From: Fistularia commersonii
Lineage: Eukaryota > Chordata > Actinopteri > Syngnathiformes > Fistulariidae
DNA length: 64,000 nucleotides
NCBI GenBank assembly: GCA_037954325.1
Contig: JBBMNZ010000027.1
Location: 11,232,001 to 11,296,000, forward strand
Reading direction: 5' to 3'
Shown here in pieces: positions 33,180 to 44,390 of the stretch. Position numbers and translations under genes: made by a program. Below the pieces are notes generated by a model that saw only the letters and a program-made list of their open reading frames with translations, had not been told where the DNA came from and ran no database searches. Within the stretch, counting starts at the first letter, position 1. The number at the start of each line of letters is the position of its first letter.

Positions 33180-33710
33180 GTGTGTATCCTTTATTTGCAT
33201 TTTCTTTCTATTATTACTATTTGCACACTTTTCCACTTGTTCATATTGCGGCGACAATTCAATTTCCCTGTCGTGGGATCACTTCAAGGATTCAATCAAA
33301 ATATATAATACCAAATATAACTAAAAACAGACACAAACTAACCTTAAAAGGCAGGACACAACTCAACAATAGCAGCATCTATGGGTAAGAGAAAAAATAT
33401 CAGACCAAAAATGTAAAATAATATCTACAAGACTGAATTGATAAATATGTAGAAAGAAAAAAGTAAAAAAAAAGGGTAAAGTTTATTGCAATGTGCTGTA
33501 TGTAAGGTTCAAGTCTTTCAAGTCTTGTGCTAAATTTTGTGCGATTACCACTCGGAGTAAAAAACTGTTTTTAAATCTGTTTGTTTTTGCATTGATTGTC
33601 CTAAACCGACTCCTTGATGGCAACATTTGAAGTAGGATCTCTGAGGATTCTGCAGGCTCTCAGAAAAAAGTCATTCTTATCTTATCTTATTTTATCTTAT
33701 CTTATCTCAT
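33180..33710 (+). mobile_element. Non-LTR retrotransposon 3' region with (TTATC)n end
   Basis: AATTTCCCTGTCGTGGGATCAC lies at about 33260. At 33480-33670 GTTTTTGCATTGATTGTCC and GATTCTGCAGGCTCTCAGAA precede (TTATC)n at 33677-33706. It may be two overlapping remnants. No coding remains. Confidence 0.5.
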
Positions 33711-33711
33711 G

Positions 33712-33835
33712 CAACCATTCGCATGTCTCCAAAATTCAGGGTGTCCAATAAGCCTCCTGCATTTTTTTGGACTCTGGGAGAAAACTGGAGAAGCTGGAGG
33801 AAACTAGCTGCCCACCGTTCAATTTCACATGTACT
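33712..33835 (-). repeat. SINE body fragment, minus strand
   Basis: CAACCATTCGCATGTC, CCAATAAGCCTCCTGCATTT and TTTGGACTCTGGGAGAAAAC are the inverted body words of the tRNA-headed SINE family. Head and tail are missing. Confidence 0.55.
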
Positions 33836-34355
33836 ATTAACCTACAAAAGTCTTAAGTGGTGAAAAAGTATATAAGCATCAAATAAACCGATACGTTTTT
33901 CTATATGAAGCATACACTGTGTAATATCTCGGCACAGTAACGGCAGTTTATATAACAACTGCCTCACAATCCAATAACCCCCTTTTGCTCCATTTGCAAA
34001 ACCTTCAATTTATCCAAACAAAGCAAGTAGATGTATGACATGGCAGTGTAGCAGTGTGTTACAAAATGACAGTATCACAACATAAAGAAGTGACATATAA
34101 TGACACGTTGCCAAATCATTCCACCACTGTTGAGACACGCCTTGACATTAACGGGCGACTGGATGTGTTTGGACATCAATCCAGACGAAGGAATGCAGTT
34201 AAAAACTGCAACTATTAAATTGAAATAGTACAAGGGTAATAATAGACTTTAATAGGCAACCTGTTATCTCCATCAGTCACACATGTAACTGTAGTCAGTG
34301 GGACGTCACCCTAGTTTTGATTTATTGAGTTTGATGTTTGGTGTTTTTACCTCAA
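33836..34355. other. Unique AT-rich sequence
   Basis: No recognised gene or repeat. Composition is even and complex. Confidence 0.45.
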
Positions 34356-34545
34356 CATTTTTATTTTATTTTATTTTATTTTTATTTTATTTTATTTTAT
34401 TTTATTTTATTTTATATTTTTTATTTTTATATCATTTTATTTTATTCTTTTTTTATTCTATTTTATTTTATTTTATTTTTATTTTCATTATTTCTTGTTT
34501 CATTTTGTTTTATCTTATTTCACCTTTTTTTTTTTTTTTTTTTTG
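34356..34545. repeat. (TTTTA)n minisatellite-like tract
   Basis: About 180 bases of TTTTA with variants, ending in a T run of about 20 at 34525-34544. Confidence 0.9.
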
Positions 34546-34559
34546 GTTATTCAGAGGCT

Positions 34560-35734
34560 GTCGGGAGCACGTTAGCCAAGCAATAAAACATACATACATT
34601 ATAGTCTATTTTTATTTGTAGATTATTGTGTGATACTCAATGAGGCTATAATTAAATGGATGAATGTATGGCTGTATTTAAGAAGACTTGAGGTCACACT
34701 CGGATGCCAATAAAACGCTTGGAAAATGTTTACCGAGGTAATAAGTCATGTTGGTTCCTCATGGACGTTTTAAACAATGAGGCCTTTATTTTGAAACCAT
34801 CTGCCGGCTGTCAGAAAGAATGTAGCTTTACTTTTCAGGGCCAGATCCCCTTGTTTTTAAGCGGTGTAATGATGGAGAAACAAAGCCCAGACAATGGGAG
34901 ATTGCACATCACCCAAACCTCTAGCCACCACGTATAATGCAAAACATGTTGCGCAGCAGACGTTGTAACATGGAAGGAAGCTCCCGAAAGTACTCAAAGT
35001 TAGCGGAATATCGGACAGTCCAAAATAAATCATTCGGACCAAAGCAAAAGAGCACATAAAGTCCCGGTGGGAACTATTTAAAAAAATCTCAGATTTAATT
35101 TGTTTGTAGTACAAGCACGGTTTGAAAGATTCCCCACATAAGGCCGTGCTAATTGTAGGGTACGGCCGGTTCGACGCTCAGCCGACACCAAACTCAGCCA
35201 AAATGCACGGAGGGGAAAATGAGCAGTTAAAAAACGCAATGTGTGTGTGTGTGGGGGGGGGGGGGGGGGGTTGTCTACATGCGGGAAGACGAGGAGCCAG
35301 ATCGCCCACTCATGGTCGATATCCAAAAGCGTCGTTTTTTTGAAGCAGCGCAAACAACACCGCACCGCAAACAATACGGCAGACGGCTATCATTCACTAT
35401 ATATTGTCAAGCAGACCGCCGTGCGGCTAATGGTCGCCGCCCGACTCCCATACAGGCGTCATGCGGTTGCCGAGGCCGCAGGCACTATGTGAGCGCTACA
35501 GCAGAGCCGTAAACCTATTCTTGCCGATGTAACCGAATCCACGGTGAGGTCATGGATGGTGAGACAAGTGCCCCCGTAATGGAGACATTGTTGTTTTCAC
35601 TGGAAATTAATCCAAACTTGGTTTGACTTTGCCACCACAGATGAGTTTTTCTTTCCCTTTTTTTTTTTTTTTTAATCCTTCCAACATTTGCATCTTCCAG
35701 TTATAATTAAATGCGACTGCGACGTTTAAGCTCT
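34560..35734. other. Unique sequence with TG/G tract
   Basis: TG followed by about 19 G at 35241-35271. The 35120-35240 part translates to a stretch faintly like a transposase (GRFDAQPTPNSAK) but the match is too weak to call. T run at 35657-35674. Confidence 0.4.
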
Positions 35735-35890
35735 TAACTTTTTGAGACCTTAAAACACTTTATAGCCTTAACTTTGACACTTTATATTTTATTTGTATTT
35801 CTTATTCTCCCTCCTTTCTGCTATTATCTATTATTGTTACTCTGGCACAACAATTTCCTTTGGGATAAATAAAGTTGTTCTTCTTCTTAT
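35735..35890 (+). mobile_element. 3' end of a non-LTR retrotransposon, copy 2
   Basis: AAAACACTTTATAGCC, TATTTTATTTGTATTTCTTA, CTGGCACAACAATTTCC and GGGATAAATAAAGTTGTTC with a (TTCTTC) end. It corresponds block by block to 26095-26365. Confidence 0.65.
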
Positions 35891-36289
35891 TTGTGTCTGA
35901 CTTTGGGAGTTGTAAGTTGTAAGTTGGTCTTCTCTTGGTGTCACAGTCCAAGATTCGCCATTTTCACCGTACCTGCAAAACGCTGGAGAAGTTACAACAT
36001 CGTTGAAAGGCGCTTGAGATAAAAATGCTTTCCGCCAGAATGAGAAAGGACCGACTTGCACGATGTGAACCGGCGAGACTTGTTTTGGAAGCCGCCAGGT
36101 TTTTAAAGTGACACCGACCGTCCCGCGGGGAAGTGAAAATTCTTCAGCGAGGGTCGGATCTGCAGGCCGTGGGCGCGAGGAGGTCCGATCGAGGGGAGAC
36201 TAGAATTCAGACTCGCTCGTACCGAGGCTCGGAGAGGTGAAGCCGGGGCTAAAAGGTGTAGCGGCTGCAGCTGGGCTTTGCGGTTAAAG
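35891..36289. other. Unique sequence
   Basis: No gene or recognised repeat. The minus-strand frame at 36103-36552 has no known domain. Confidence 0.4.
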
Positions 36290-36600
36290 TAGTGGGCCGG
36301 CCTTAATGGATTTGTGATGATGTATCTCTGAATTCTTGCCCGAGACCCCTGACTGCGAGTGGGCTCAGGGCGCTTATCTCTGTGGACATCTTGGCCCAGC
36401 TTCAGGGTTTGGGATCTGGTTTCACCTGCCCATGGGAGAAATCCACCAAGACTCGAGTAACCGGGGATTAGTAGGGATGACCCTGAGAGCAGCGTGGCAA
36501 CATTTGAGACCACTAAAGAGGGAAAAGATGTTTGACCTTGAGGCATGCACAAGGTGAAAACTAAGGGAGATTATTAGATTAGTAGAAGGGTAACACAATA
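36290..36600. promoter_or_regulatory. Candidate conserved non-coding element
   Basis: CTTAATGGATTTGTGATGATG, GGGCGCTTATCTCTG, CATGGGAGAAATCC and GATTATTAGATTAG lie in about 300 bases of continuous complex sequence free of runs. Confidence 0.3.
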
Positions 36601-37179
36601 AGGGGATGTATCCATGCCGAAGAGGAACGTAGCTTGGTTGTACTCTGGCAAAAAGCTAGCGGGACAAGCGCTCCACGACGCTTTTTGTAAGAAAACGTTT
36701 GAATTCTGTGTGCTTTCATCGAAGTTCGGCAAAGTCCAAATCCCAAAAGGCGGTAGTCGTCGACGTCGCCCCGCAGCAAACTAGTCAGGTGTCGATCTCC
36801 GGGGCCGCTCAAGGTCGCAGCCTCGCTCCCCTCGCGGTCGTCCGACATGTCTCGAGGCCTAAGCCGAGCAGACAGATTACAGCAACGCTCCCAACAAAGA
36901 CCGGCGCCTGCAACCCCCTGCGCTTTTACCCCGCTCCCAAACCTTGCAACCAGAGATCTCCTAAAGGACTCGTCACCTTGTCTCAAAGCCGGCGCACCGG
37001 AGCAGGGAAAGCCACCACTTCAATCATCCGAGGGGCAAAGGTCAGGCGGGTCAAATACCTCGGCTGAGATCCCCAACCCCCCCCCCGCCGCCGCCGTGTC
37101 ACAATGACAGGCGGCGGTCAGTGTCCCGGACCCGGACCCTGAATACACTCAAACTGGCTCCCTTTGAGACCCCGGAGGA
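36601..37179. other. Unique GC-rich sequence
   Basis: C run at 37076-37086. The plus frame of 122 codons at 36699-37067 has unremarkable composition and no domain I know, so it is not called as a gene. Confidence 0.4.
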
Positions 37180-37600
37180 TGGGCTTACATTGGGATATCA
37201 ATACCATGGATGAGCGGTGAGCTATTGAAAAGCTCATACAATATGCCTCTGAGTGATATGTCAATTATCGGGCTCCGTTAAGTTTGACCGGTCACTAAAA
37301 ATCTTCACGGATCCTACCGCGGATCGATAAATGGGTCGCCCGTGTACGAACGGGCCTAGCTAGTTTGTGTTAGCGAGATGGTCCGGGAGCTTTTTCTCTC
37401 TTTTAAACACGGCTCTTTTTTTTTTTTTTTTATGATCTCTGTAATAATAAAGGCGAGCAGGTAAAAACATCGAGCGAATAAAGCTAATGAAGAGCAGATT
37501 CGGCCGACACCGTCCCCGAGATCCCTAATGAAAGATTACCCTGCACTTTGAAGAGTTTTACTGCGTGTGTAAATCAAGTCTAAATACTTATTATTTGAGG
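37180..37600. promoter_or_regulatory. Candidate non-coding islands
   Basis: 37180-37300 (GGGATATCAATACCATGG, GATATGTCAATTATCGG) and 37435-37600 (GTAATAATAAAGG, GCTAATGAAGAGC, CTAATGAAAGATTACC) are complex and rich in TAAT cores. A T run at 37418-37431 separates them. Confidence 0.3.
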
Positions 37601-39142
37601 AGGTATTAGGGGGCGCGGCGGTCGTACTACGTGCTAGCCTGTTTACGATTAAGAAGGGGGGCGGGAAAGAGCATCGGGGATTTCATTGGGGATTTTATAA
37701 GGGAGCCCCTGTACGCCCTGGAATTCCAGCACCGGGGAAGGTACCCCCGCGAGCGTGTTACGTGAACATGTATGTCTTTTGTGCAACAACACGGTGACAT
37801 GACAAAGTCTGAGTGAAAGCAGATCACGATGAGCCCGCGCGTAAGTCCCTCAATACCCCTGACATCCCAGCCCTGAGCTCCGGGATAAAGAACAAAAGGA
37901 CCGAAACAGGTAAACATGTGCTAACAGCTAGCCTGTTTCTTGTCTGGCTCTTCTGGCTGTTTTGTTTAGGTTTGGACCGCGGCGTTGTGTTTCATCACCT
38001 GGGAAGTGTGAAGGAATTTTTTTTTGTAAAGAAAAAAAAAAAAAAACCCTTGAACAGACTCCGCGAATCCGTTTTGGACGTTGCCGCGATTCTGTTTCAG
38101 CCCGAGGCTTGTTGACTGCGTTCCCCCGGCTGACAGGAGCCAGACCCGGGAATCGGTAATCCGGGTCAGAAACTTTACAGCAGACTCAGGAAGGCCCTCG
38201 AAAAATCGGTCCATCTCCCCGATGATAAAAATACATTAACAACCGAGGACACCGCTTTTACCACGTCCTTTAAATGTCAAGCGCGGGGGGGATTACAACG
38301 GCGCAATAAATCACACGCCAAGTGGGGGTAAGGCTCGAATTCTGACCCGTGCGCGGAGTGGGCGAAAAGCATTTGTGCGGGTTTTTTTTTTTTTTTTCCT
38401 CGAATCCTTTCAAAAGCAGAGGTCGGTCGGTATAGGCTAAGGTCATATGCTATACCCCTGTAAAAATACTGCAGAGCAAGTGGTTTCAATTTGCTCAAGT
38501 GATTAAGTTCACGCCAGCCCCCAGTGCACCGGTAAGGGTCATTTGCGCTCGGCCAAGTTACTGATGAAGGCGGGGAGGAGTGACGCTAACCGTGAGCATT
38601 GGTACTGACATGGCATTAGGGAGGCGTAACAAGACTGACTCACGGGCTTTTGCCGCATTGAAGTTACAAGAAAAGCCGCGAGCACGCCGTTCTTCCACCG
38701 AGCGGTCGTTTTCGTCCCAAAAGGTGCGAATTGGAAGCCGTCCCACCCGAGTTTATAACCGGCTTCGCTACCGTTCGGCTCGTCGCGGACGACGATACGG
38801 CAGGAAGAGCGTACGCCGCTCCGCTCAGGATCCTGGACACAATCTCCTCTAACTGTCCACGTTTGCTCTGAGGAGGGGCCGGAATTTCACGAGAGCGCGC
38901 AACCCGGACCCGAAGGGCTCGGCAATCCGTCGGTGTCACGGGTGTTTTTTGCGGCGGAGGTCGAGAGCGCGGCGGCATCAATAATTGAAAAAAAAACCTT
39001 CTTAATCTGAACTGTTTTTTGCGGCATCAAACCTTACGGTGGACAAAAAAACGCCGCGTCTCAGGTAGCTGAATAATTAATGCGACTGCAATTTAAAATC
39101 TCCCCCGATGAAAATTTTTTCAGTGTTTTCCAGCTCAGCCGC
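37601..39142. other. Unique sequence, no gene seen
   Basis: A run at 38033-38046, T run at 38382-38397. Several frames below 106 codons lack domains. No repeat family recognised. Confidence 0.45.
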
Positions 39143-39240
39143 AGCTAGCGGTGTTGATTTATTTATTTATGTATTTGTTTTCAGTCTGTGTTTTGGGTGA
39201 TTTTTTTTATTTATTTATTTTTTCAAAAGGGGTTGCAAAG

Positions 39241-39242
<2 letters not shown>

Positions 39243-39272
<30 letters not shown>
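39243..39272. repeat. (TG)n microsatellite
   Basis: About 14 TG units. Confidence 0.9.
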
Positions 39273-39273
<1 letters not shown>

Positions 39274-39679
39274 GGGGGGAGGTGTCTGCTCTTCGCTTTT
39301 CACCTTTCACATCTTGTGGATTCCAGCGCGCTCATTTTTCTCCCTGTGATACGGCGCGCGGCGCTTCTGAAACAACTGTCAGGTTCAAATCAAAAAAATG
39401 GGTGGAGTGGGTGTTAATATTGAACTACTGAACACAAGCCGAGACTTCAGCGGTGGATTCGGCACCCAATTTTCCTCTCCTCCGCTTCTCCCTTTGCCTT
39501 TGTCAGCTGCGGGGGTTTCTCTCTGTAGTCGGAATAATGCGTGGGCGATGTCGGCACTCGGAAGGAGATGTTCTGTACAGCGATTTAGTACAAATGCGCT
39601 CCATAATGATGATGTTTTGTTACCTTTATGTACCCGCAGCACCGGTTTCAGCTCCTCTGGAAATCTGAGAGCTGTAAAC

Positions 39680-39961
39680 AGGCTGCTCCCTTTTAGCCAA
39701 GCGTTTACCGCCGCCGCTTTTCCCTATTCCGGCGCGGAGCACCCTCTTTATCTCGGGCGCGGCGCGCCGCAGCCGGCAGGTGCGTCAGGGGAGGCGGCGG
39801 GATCCGAGCTGGGAGTCGGATTTTATTTAAGCGGCGGCAAATCCCGACGTGGCTGCCTCGTGACGCTTTCCTTGCAGGGAAGGTCTGGACCGCGTCTTTA
39901 AGATGAGCTACAGGAACCCGGCTTTCCCCGCGGGCGGCCTTCAGCCTCGACCAGCTCAGGT
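39680..39961 (+). promoter_or_regulatory. CpG-rich segment with weak promoter and first-exon features
   Basis: The segment is rich in GCGC/CGCG. It has a TATA-like TTTTATTTAA at 39821-39830 and an ATG at 39903 in an acceptable context (AAGATGA). An open stretch of 19 codons (starting MSYRNPAF) follows, then a donor-like CAG|GTAGAAAG at 39957-39966. These features together could mark a first exon, but each one is common by chance and no further exon can be identified. Treat as a hypothesis. Confidence 0.15.
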
Positions 39962-40059
39962 AGAAAGCGAAAGGAGACGGATGTTTCAATAACGGCTTGA
40001 ATATTGATAAAAAAGAACTAATTCCGGGTGCCCTGCAGTAGATCAAGCCTGCAAAAGCA

Positions 40060-40550
40060 CAGTTATACCTGGACTTAATTGTTGAATTGATTTTTTGACC
40101 GAGCTCAATTTCCTCAATTTCAGATTAAATTTCCCCCATTGAAATGAATTGAAACGCTATTCATCCGTTCCAGACCCCTGGCTTTTAAATATGAAAAATA
40201 CACTTTATAAAAGAAATAATAATGATTTAGTATAAAAAAATAATAATAATATAAGAACCGGTTTTATTTAGTTTATTTACCTTAAGGAGAGTGGGGGTGT
40301 TTTCATTTGGTGCTCAATTGCGAACTTACTGGCTATGCACTTAATGCTAAAATGTGTTGCTAAATACACACTATGCTACACAATAATAATGTATAAAAAA
40401 TAATAACAAATAATATACCCGTTTTATTTAGTGTATTTACCTTAAGGAGAGCGGGGGGGTTCTTCATTTGGTGCTCGATTGCTAACTTACTGGCTATGCA
40501 CTTAATGCTAAAATATGTTGCTAAATAAACACTATGCTACACTTAATAGC
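40060..40550. repeat. Dispersed repeat with 160-bp tandem duplication
   Basis: After ATTCATCCGTTCCAGACCCC come two copies of a unit. The unit includes GTTTTATTTAGT, TTACCTTAAGGAGAG, CTTACTGGCTATGCACTT and GTTGCTAAATA, and starts at 40261 and 40421 (160-base spacing). The copies differ at a few positions. Origin unknown, no coding. Confidence 0.75.
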
Positions 40551-41294
40551 TAAATTATTTTTGCAACAGAGTGAATTCCGGTCATTTTTAAAATGATCAA
40601 ACCACCGACCGGCCTGGAATGACTCTTCCGACGCCTCGTCCGCTGTCCTTCCTGCCGTCTGATGCACCGAATCCCCGCAAATATCTCCAGCTTTGTCACA
40701 GACGACACTCTCCGTCACCGTATCTCACCGACAACAACTTCTCCGTCTCTTCAAGGACGAGTCGACAACACGCATGTTTTTCCATCATTTTCTCCGGCGT
40801 CTGTAGCGGAAGGCGGCATGTGTAACCGCATGGTAAACTACACGGGCGGCGGCGGCGGCCACGTCGGTGTCAAAACACTCGTATGCAAGCAAAATATCAC
40901 CTCCCTAAAACTAGAGTGCTCACAAACCTACAAAATGAGAATTCTCTTGCGTCACCTGATGTATAAACATCCTTGGCAGGATCTCGCAGCTGTTAAGGAT
41001 CCGCAGGCCGACTGCGTTCCCCCGGACGCGGCGCGCAATCGTGTCCCGCCGCCCCGCTGGTGTGGGCACTTAAAACAATCCCCTGTCATGTCACACCCGA
41101 CGGCCCTTAGCTTTACAATAACAAAACAGGTTGACAAAATGAAAACTCATTCCTCCCTCATTTACGCGTCATTGCAGCCCTGACCCCGGCAGTAAAAGAT
41201 CAAACAGCGTTTGAGGCCTGCTCCTATTTCAGCGGGGACAGCTGAAGAGTTTGGCCGTCTTAACCCTGACTCTTACAAGCCAAGCGCCGATATG
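40551..41294. other. Unique sequence
   Basis: The plus frame at 40662-41183 (173 codons) is the longest in this part but has no recognisable domain and crosses a GGC tract. I do not call it a gene. Confidence 0.4.
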
Positions 41295-41302
41295 GGTTAG
41301 AA

Positions 41303-42110
41303 CAGTGGTCCTCGATCCACGAAGCCGCACAAGAAATGATCAATTATTTCCGCTTTATGTATTATCTGAGTCTGGACCATCTTTTATTTTGAAAAAAAAA
41401 GATTGTCCCGGTGACGTCTGGGTCACTTGTGGGCCAAAATTGAACCCGCAAGCTCGCAAAACGAGTAAGAAACAGACGTCTTTGGAGGGTTTCTTTGCGA
41501 AGGGGAAAAGACCCAGTGAGAGACAGACAGGAGAAGAGCCTACTTCCAAGAAAAAGACAGCTTTTAACAGACAATACCAGGAATCCTACTTAAAATATGG
41601 TTTTATATTTCAACCCGCTGCATTATTTTGACCCGCTCAGCAATGAAGCCGTCAAAACTGCTTACCGAGCACCCGGGATTAAAAGACAAGCCCCTGGATT
41701 ATTTTGAAAATAAAATTTTAATTATAAAGGTATTTGTATCTTAATTTGAAGAGATGTTTAAACATCACCATAGTGACCAGAGTCAGAGGGCGCGAGGGCG
41801 ACGGTCGAGAGGAACGGAGGCGAGGTGAGCTTGTGAGTCACACAAACATGCTGAAGCTGAAAGAAAAAACGCTAAATATTAAGGTTTCTTGACATTGACT
41901 CCATATTCTTAGATGTTTGAAATGTTCATGAAAATAACATTTTCTTTATAGTTGTATTTCTGGCATATCTGAATCTTATTTTGAAGGGATATTTGAATAC
42001 AATAGCGGCCGGTCATGAGTCAGAGCGCTCTGAGGCCAACAACCCCCGGGCTGTGGTGAAATTGTCAAGTGTTGACTGGTTCGCGGTGCTAAAAAGGTTG
42101 GGGACCACTG
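41303..42110 (+). mobile_element. hAT element, internally deleted, with 8-bp target duplication
   Basis: The ends are CAGTGGTCCTCGA at 41303 and the inverted TTGGGGACCACTG at 42098-42110. Flanks GGTTAGAA (41295-41302) and AGCTAGAA (42111-42118) agree at 6 of 8 positions. Inside, a plus frame to 41631 gives a lysine-rich N-terminus ending RQYQESYLKYGFI, which is the start of the BED-finger region in ZBED/hAT transposases. After a stop, another frame gives TEHPGLKDKPLDYFENK near 41660-41713, the end of that region. The catalytic part is deleted, so the copy is dead. Confidence 0.85.
41560..41715 (+). pseudogene. hAT/ZBED-like transposase N-terminal remnant
   Basis: RQYQESYLKYGFI and, past a stop, HPGLKDKPLDYF mark the edges of a BED-type zinc-finger region. 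The finger cysteines between them are not preserved in frame. The dimerisation C-terminus is absent. Identification rests on recalled family sequence. Confidence 0.6.
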
Positions 42111-42118
42111 AGCTAGAA

Positions 42119-42213
42119 TATTGATTATAGCAGCATGGATGGTTATCTGAGCAACAGGCATTCACCCTCTCATTCATGCGTCATAGAGACATACAACCAT
42201 TCTCTCTGTCATT
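42119..42213 (-). repeat. SINE body fragment, minus strand, interrupted by a DNA transposon
   Basis: GGCATTCACCCTCTCATTC and AGAGACATACAACCATTC are inverted SINE body words. The same kind of sequence resumes at about 43625, which suggests that DNA transposons entered a SINE-derived array. Confidence 0.45.
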
Positions 42214-42932
42214 TACCGTATTTTCCGCACTATAAGGCGCACCGGATTATAAGGCGCACCTTCAATGAATGGCCTATGTAAAAGGAAAATCATATATAAG
42301 GCGCACCGCATTTTAAGGCGCATAGAATAGAAACTACTGTAGTGGCTGGGGTTGCGTTATGCATCCGCTAAATCAACAAAACAGTCAGATAAGTCAGTCA
42401 AACTTAATTAATAGAATACAAACCAACGTTCTGGCAACTCCGTTCACTCCCAAAACAAGTTAGTGCATTCACAATACGGTACCGTACGTACCGGTAGCTC
42501 TTACTGGTATTCAAACGCCGCCTTCGTTGAAAACAATGTTTTTCCAACTCCATTTGTTACAGTTCAAACTTTTAATAAAATGAAAGCACCGAGAAGGACC
42601 GCCTCTAAGTGCATTGATGTTCATGTCACTAGCTAGCGCCGTGGCCTTCATTGGAATAGTGACTGTAGAGACGCTTCAACTTGACGCTCTCTGTTCAACA
42701 ACCCGCTGCTCGAGTTTTTCCTCCAACTGTAGCCATCTTTGTTTCCTCAGAAACTCTGTTTGGTCTTCTTTACTCTGCGCAGGTCATCTTGTCGCTTCCT
42801 CCACTTCCTTACCATTTATTTGTTAACGTTGAATTTTCTTGCCGTTGCTCTATTCCAGTGTTCTACTGCGTGACTTGAGTTTGAACTCTGTGTCGTAAGT
42901 GTGTCTCTTTGCAGGAGCCATTTTGGGGTCTT

Positions 42933-42980
<48 letters not shown>

Positions 42981-43170
42981 AATGTAAATAAAAATGCACG
43001 CTTCACACAGTCATGTATCCCAGCATGCACCGCGCTACATCTACTACGGGAGAAAACCTGCGAGACCCGTTGTGGCTCATTATTGATCCATATATAAGAT
43101 GCATCGGGTTATAAGGCGCATTGTTGGTTTTTGAGAAGGTTGAAGATTAGGAGCATCTTTTCGTGTGAAA
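42214..43170 (+). mobile_element. DNA transposon of the ..CACTATAAGGCGCACC.. family, non-autonomous
   Basis: It begins TACCGTATTTTCCGCACTAT with subterminal direct repeats of TATAAGGCGCACC (42230-42320). Near the right side are GGGTTATAAGGCGCATTG and a degraded inverted end (GATTAGGAGCATCTTTTCG, then GTGTGAAAAA). I recognise the terminal words as a family widespread in fish and other vertebrates but will not name the superfamily. The interior has a (CA)n at 42936-42980 and no transposase. Confidence 0.75.
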
Positions 43171-43622
43171 AAAAAGAACTTTGCAATGTAATTTTTGCTT
43201 CAAAATTTGTAAACAAAATGATTTTTTAATGAAAAAAACATCTAGTGATATTCTTCAAACAATCTTTTCTTTTCTTGTTTCTATAAAAAACACACAAAAA
43301 AAGGCAAAATGAAAAAGATTGATTTAATAACCAGAATAGCCACCATTAGCCTTGTAAACAATTATACCTCCTCTTAAACATGCTACCAATCAATTTTCTA
43401 ATCAATTCAGTGAAAGATTTTCTCTTTTAACTCAACAATATTTTTAGGGTGTAATTTCATCATTTTTTTTTAACATTCATTTTTAATAGTAATTCGTCAT
43501 GTATGTTTTAGAGGAACAGTTCATTACATATAAAGATCTTTATAATTCACCCGTTTACCTCCTTTACACCAAAAAAAAGGATAAAATTGGACTAAGAGCA
43601 CCAAAATGAGTTTGACACCCTT
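43171..43622. mobile_element. AT-rich repeat ending in a hAT-type terminus
   Basis: The right end AAAATGAGTTTGACACCCTTG at 43602-43622 is the inverted form of a CAGGGTGTCAAACTCATTTT hAT end. I do not see its left partner. The rest is AT-rich and unassigned. Confidence 0.45.
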
Positions 43623-43624
43623 GT

Positions 43625-43995
43625 TATAGAGACATGCAACCATTCACTCACTCATTCACACAATATATAAACATAAAACCATTCACACCCTCATTCATCT
43701 ACAGATATTCCCCTTCATCCATACATCATATGGAGATATCCAACTGTTCACTCACCCATTCACATGTAGAGGGATGAAACCTTTCGCCCGCTCATTCACT
43801 CTTTCACACGACATATAGAGAAATATAACCATCCATCTGATAATTCATGCATCATATAGAGACATATACAACCATTCACACGTCATATTGATCCACATCG
43901 ATATTCACACGTCATATGGAGAAATCCAACAATTCACCCACTCATTCACAACCATTCATTGTCTCACTCAACACGACCTATAGAGACAAATCAAC
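43625..43995 (-). repeat. Degenerate array of SINE body units, minus strand
   Basis: AGAGACATGCAACCATTCAC, CTCACTCATTCAC and CATATGGAGA-type words recur roughly every 45-60 bases, about seven times. Each matches the inverted SINE body (family form GTGTGAATG..GGTTG..TCTCTATATG). The array looks like amplification of one internal piece of the SINE. Confidence 0.6.
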
Positions 43996-44024
43996 TTTAA
44001 ATCGGCAGTTCGTACATCTTATTG

Positions 44025-44390
44025 CAGGGGTCAGGAACCTTTTTGACTGGGAGAGCCATACAAGCCAAATATTTCAAAATATATTTCATCGAGTCATGTA
44101 GTATGTTTAACGTATAATATATTAAATATGGTGCTGCATGGATTTGTTCGAAGTGCCCCTTTATATTTGACCGTTTCATCGATGCGATTTTATCATCGCA
44201 AATTATTCATACCGCAGATCCAAATGCAAATTCCTTTGTCCACGCAGCCTGGAATGCACGGTCATCATTGTTTATTTTTCTTTTCGTCATCTTCTCCGTT
44301 ACAAGGATAAACTAGTTGGCTGATAAAATTGGTTTCTTCACCTTTACAATTACCCGGGCGTGCTCGGCAGCCATTGGTTGCCGACCCGTC
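44025..44390 (+). mobile_element. hAT-derived MITE
   Basis: The left end CAGGGGTCAGGAACCTTTTT matches the inverted right end GGTTGCCGACCCGTC (44376-44390) at most of the first 15 positions. GAGAGCCATACAAGCC near the left end is typical of this family. It is about 366 bases with no coding. I do not see a clear 8-bp target duplication. Confidence 0.7.

Noticed and set aside
34356..34621. Phe/Tyr/Leu-rich frames like a membrane protein
   Set aside because: They are the translation of a (TTTTA)n repeat.
35122..35240. GRFDAQPTPNSAK stretch, faintly like a transposase-associated domain
   Set aside because: The match is short, needs an insertion, and flanking translation gives no support.
39398..39901. 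A 167-codon plus-strand open frame
   Set aside because: GC-rich composition explains the length, two other frames are also open, and no domain is recognisable. Only the small promoter-like spot at its end is kept, as a hypothesis.
40662..41183. A 173-codon plus-strand open frame, among the longest in the window
   Set aside because: It crosses a GGC tract, has no recognisable domain or splice context, and lies between transposon copies.
43625..43995. Regularly spaced CATTCAC words as a CRISPR-like array
   Set aside because: Units are degenerate and match the SINE body; the genome is a vertebrate's. No CRISPR features.
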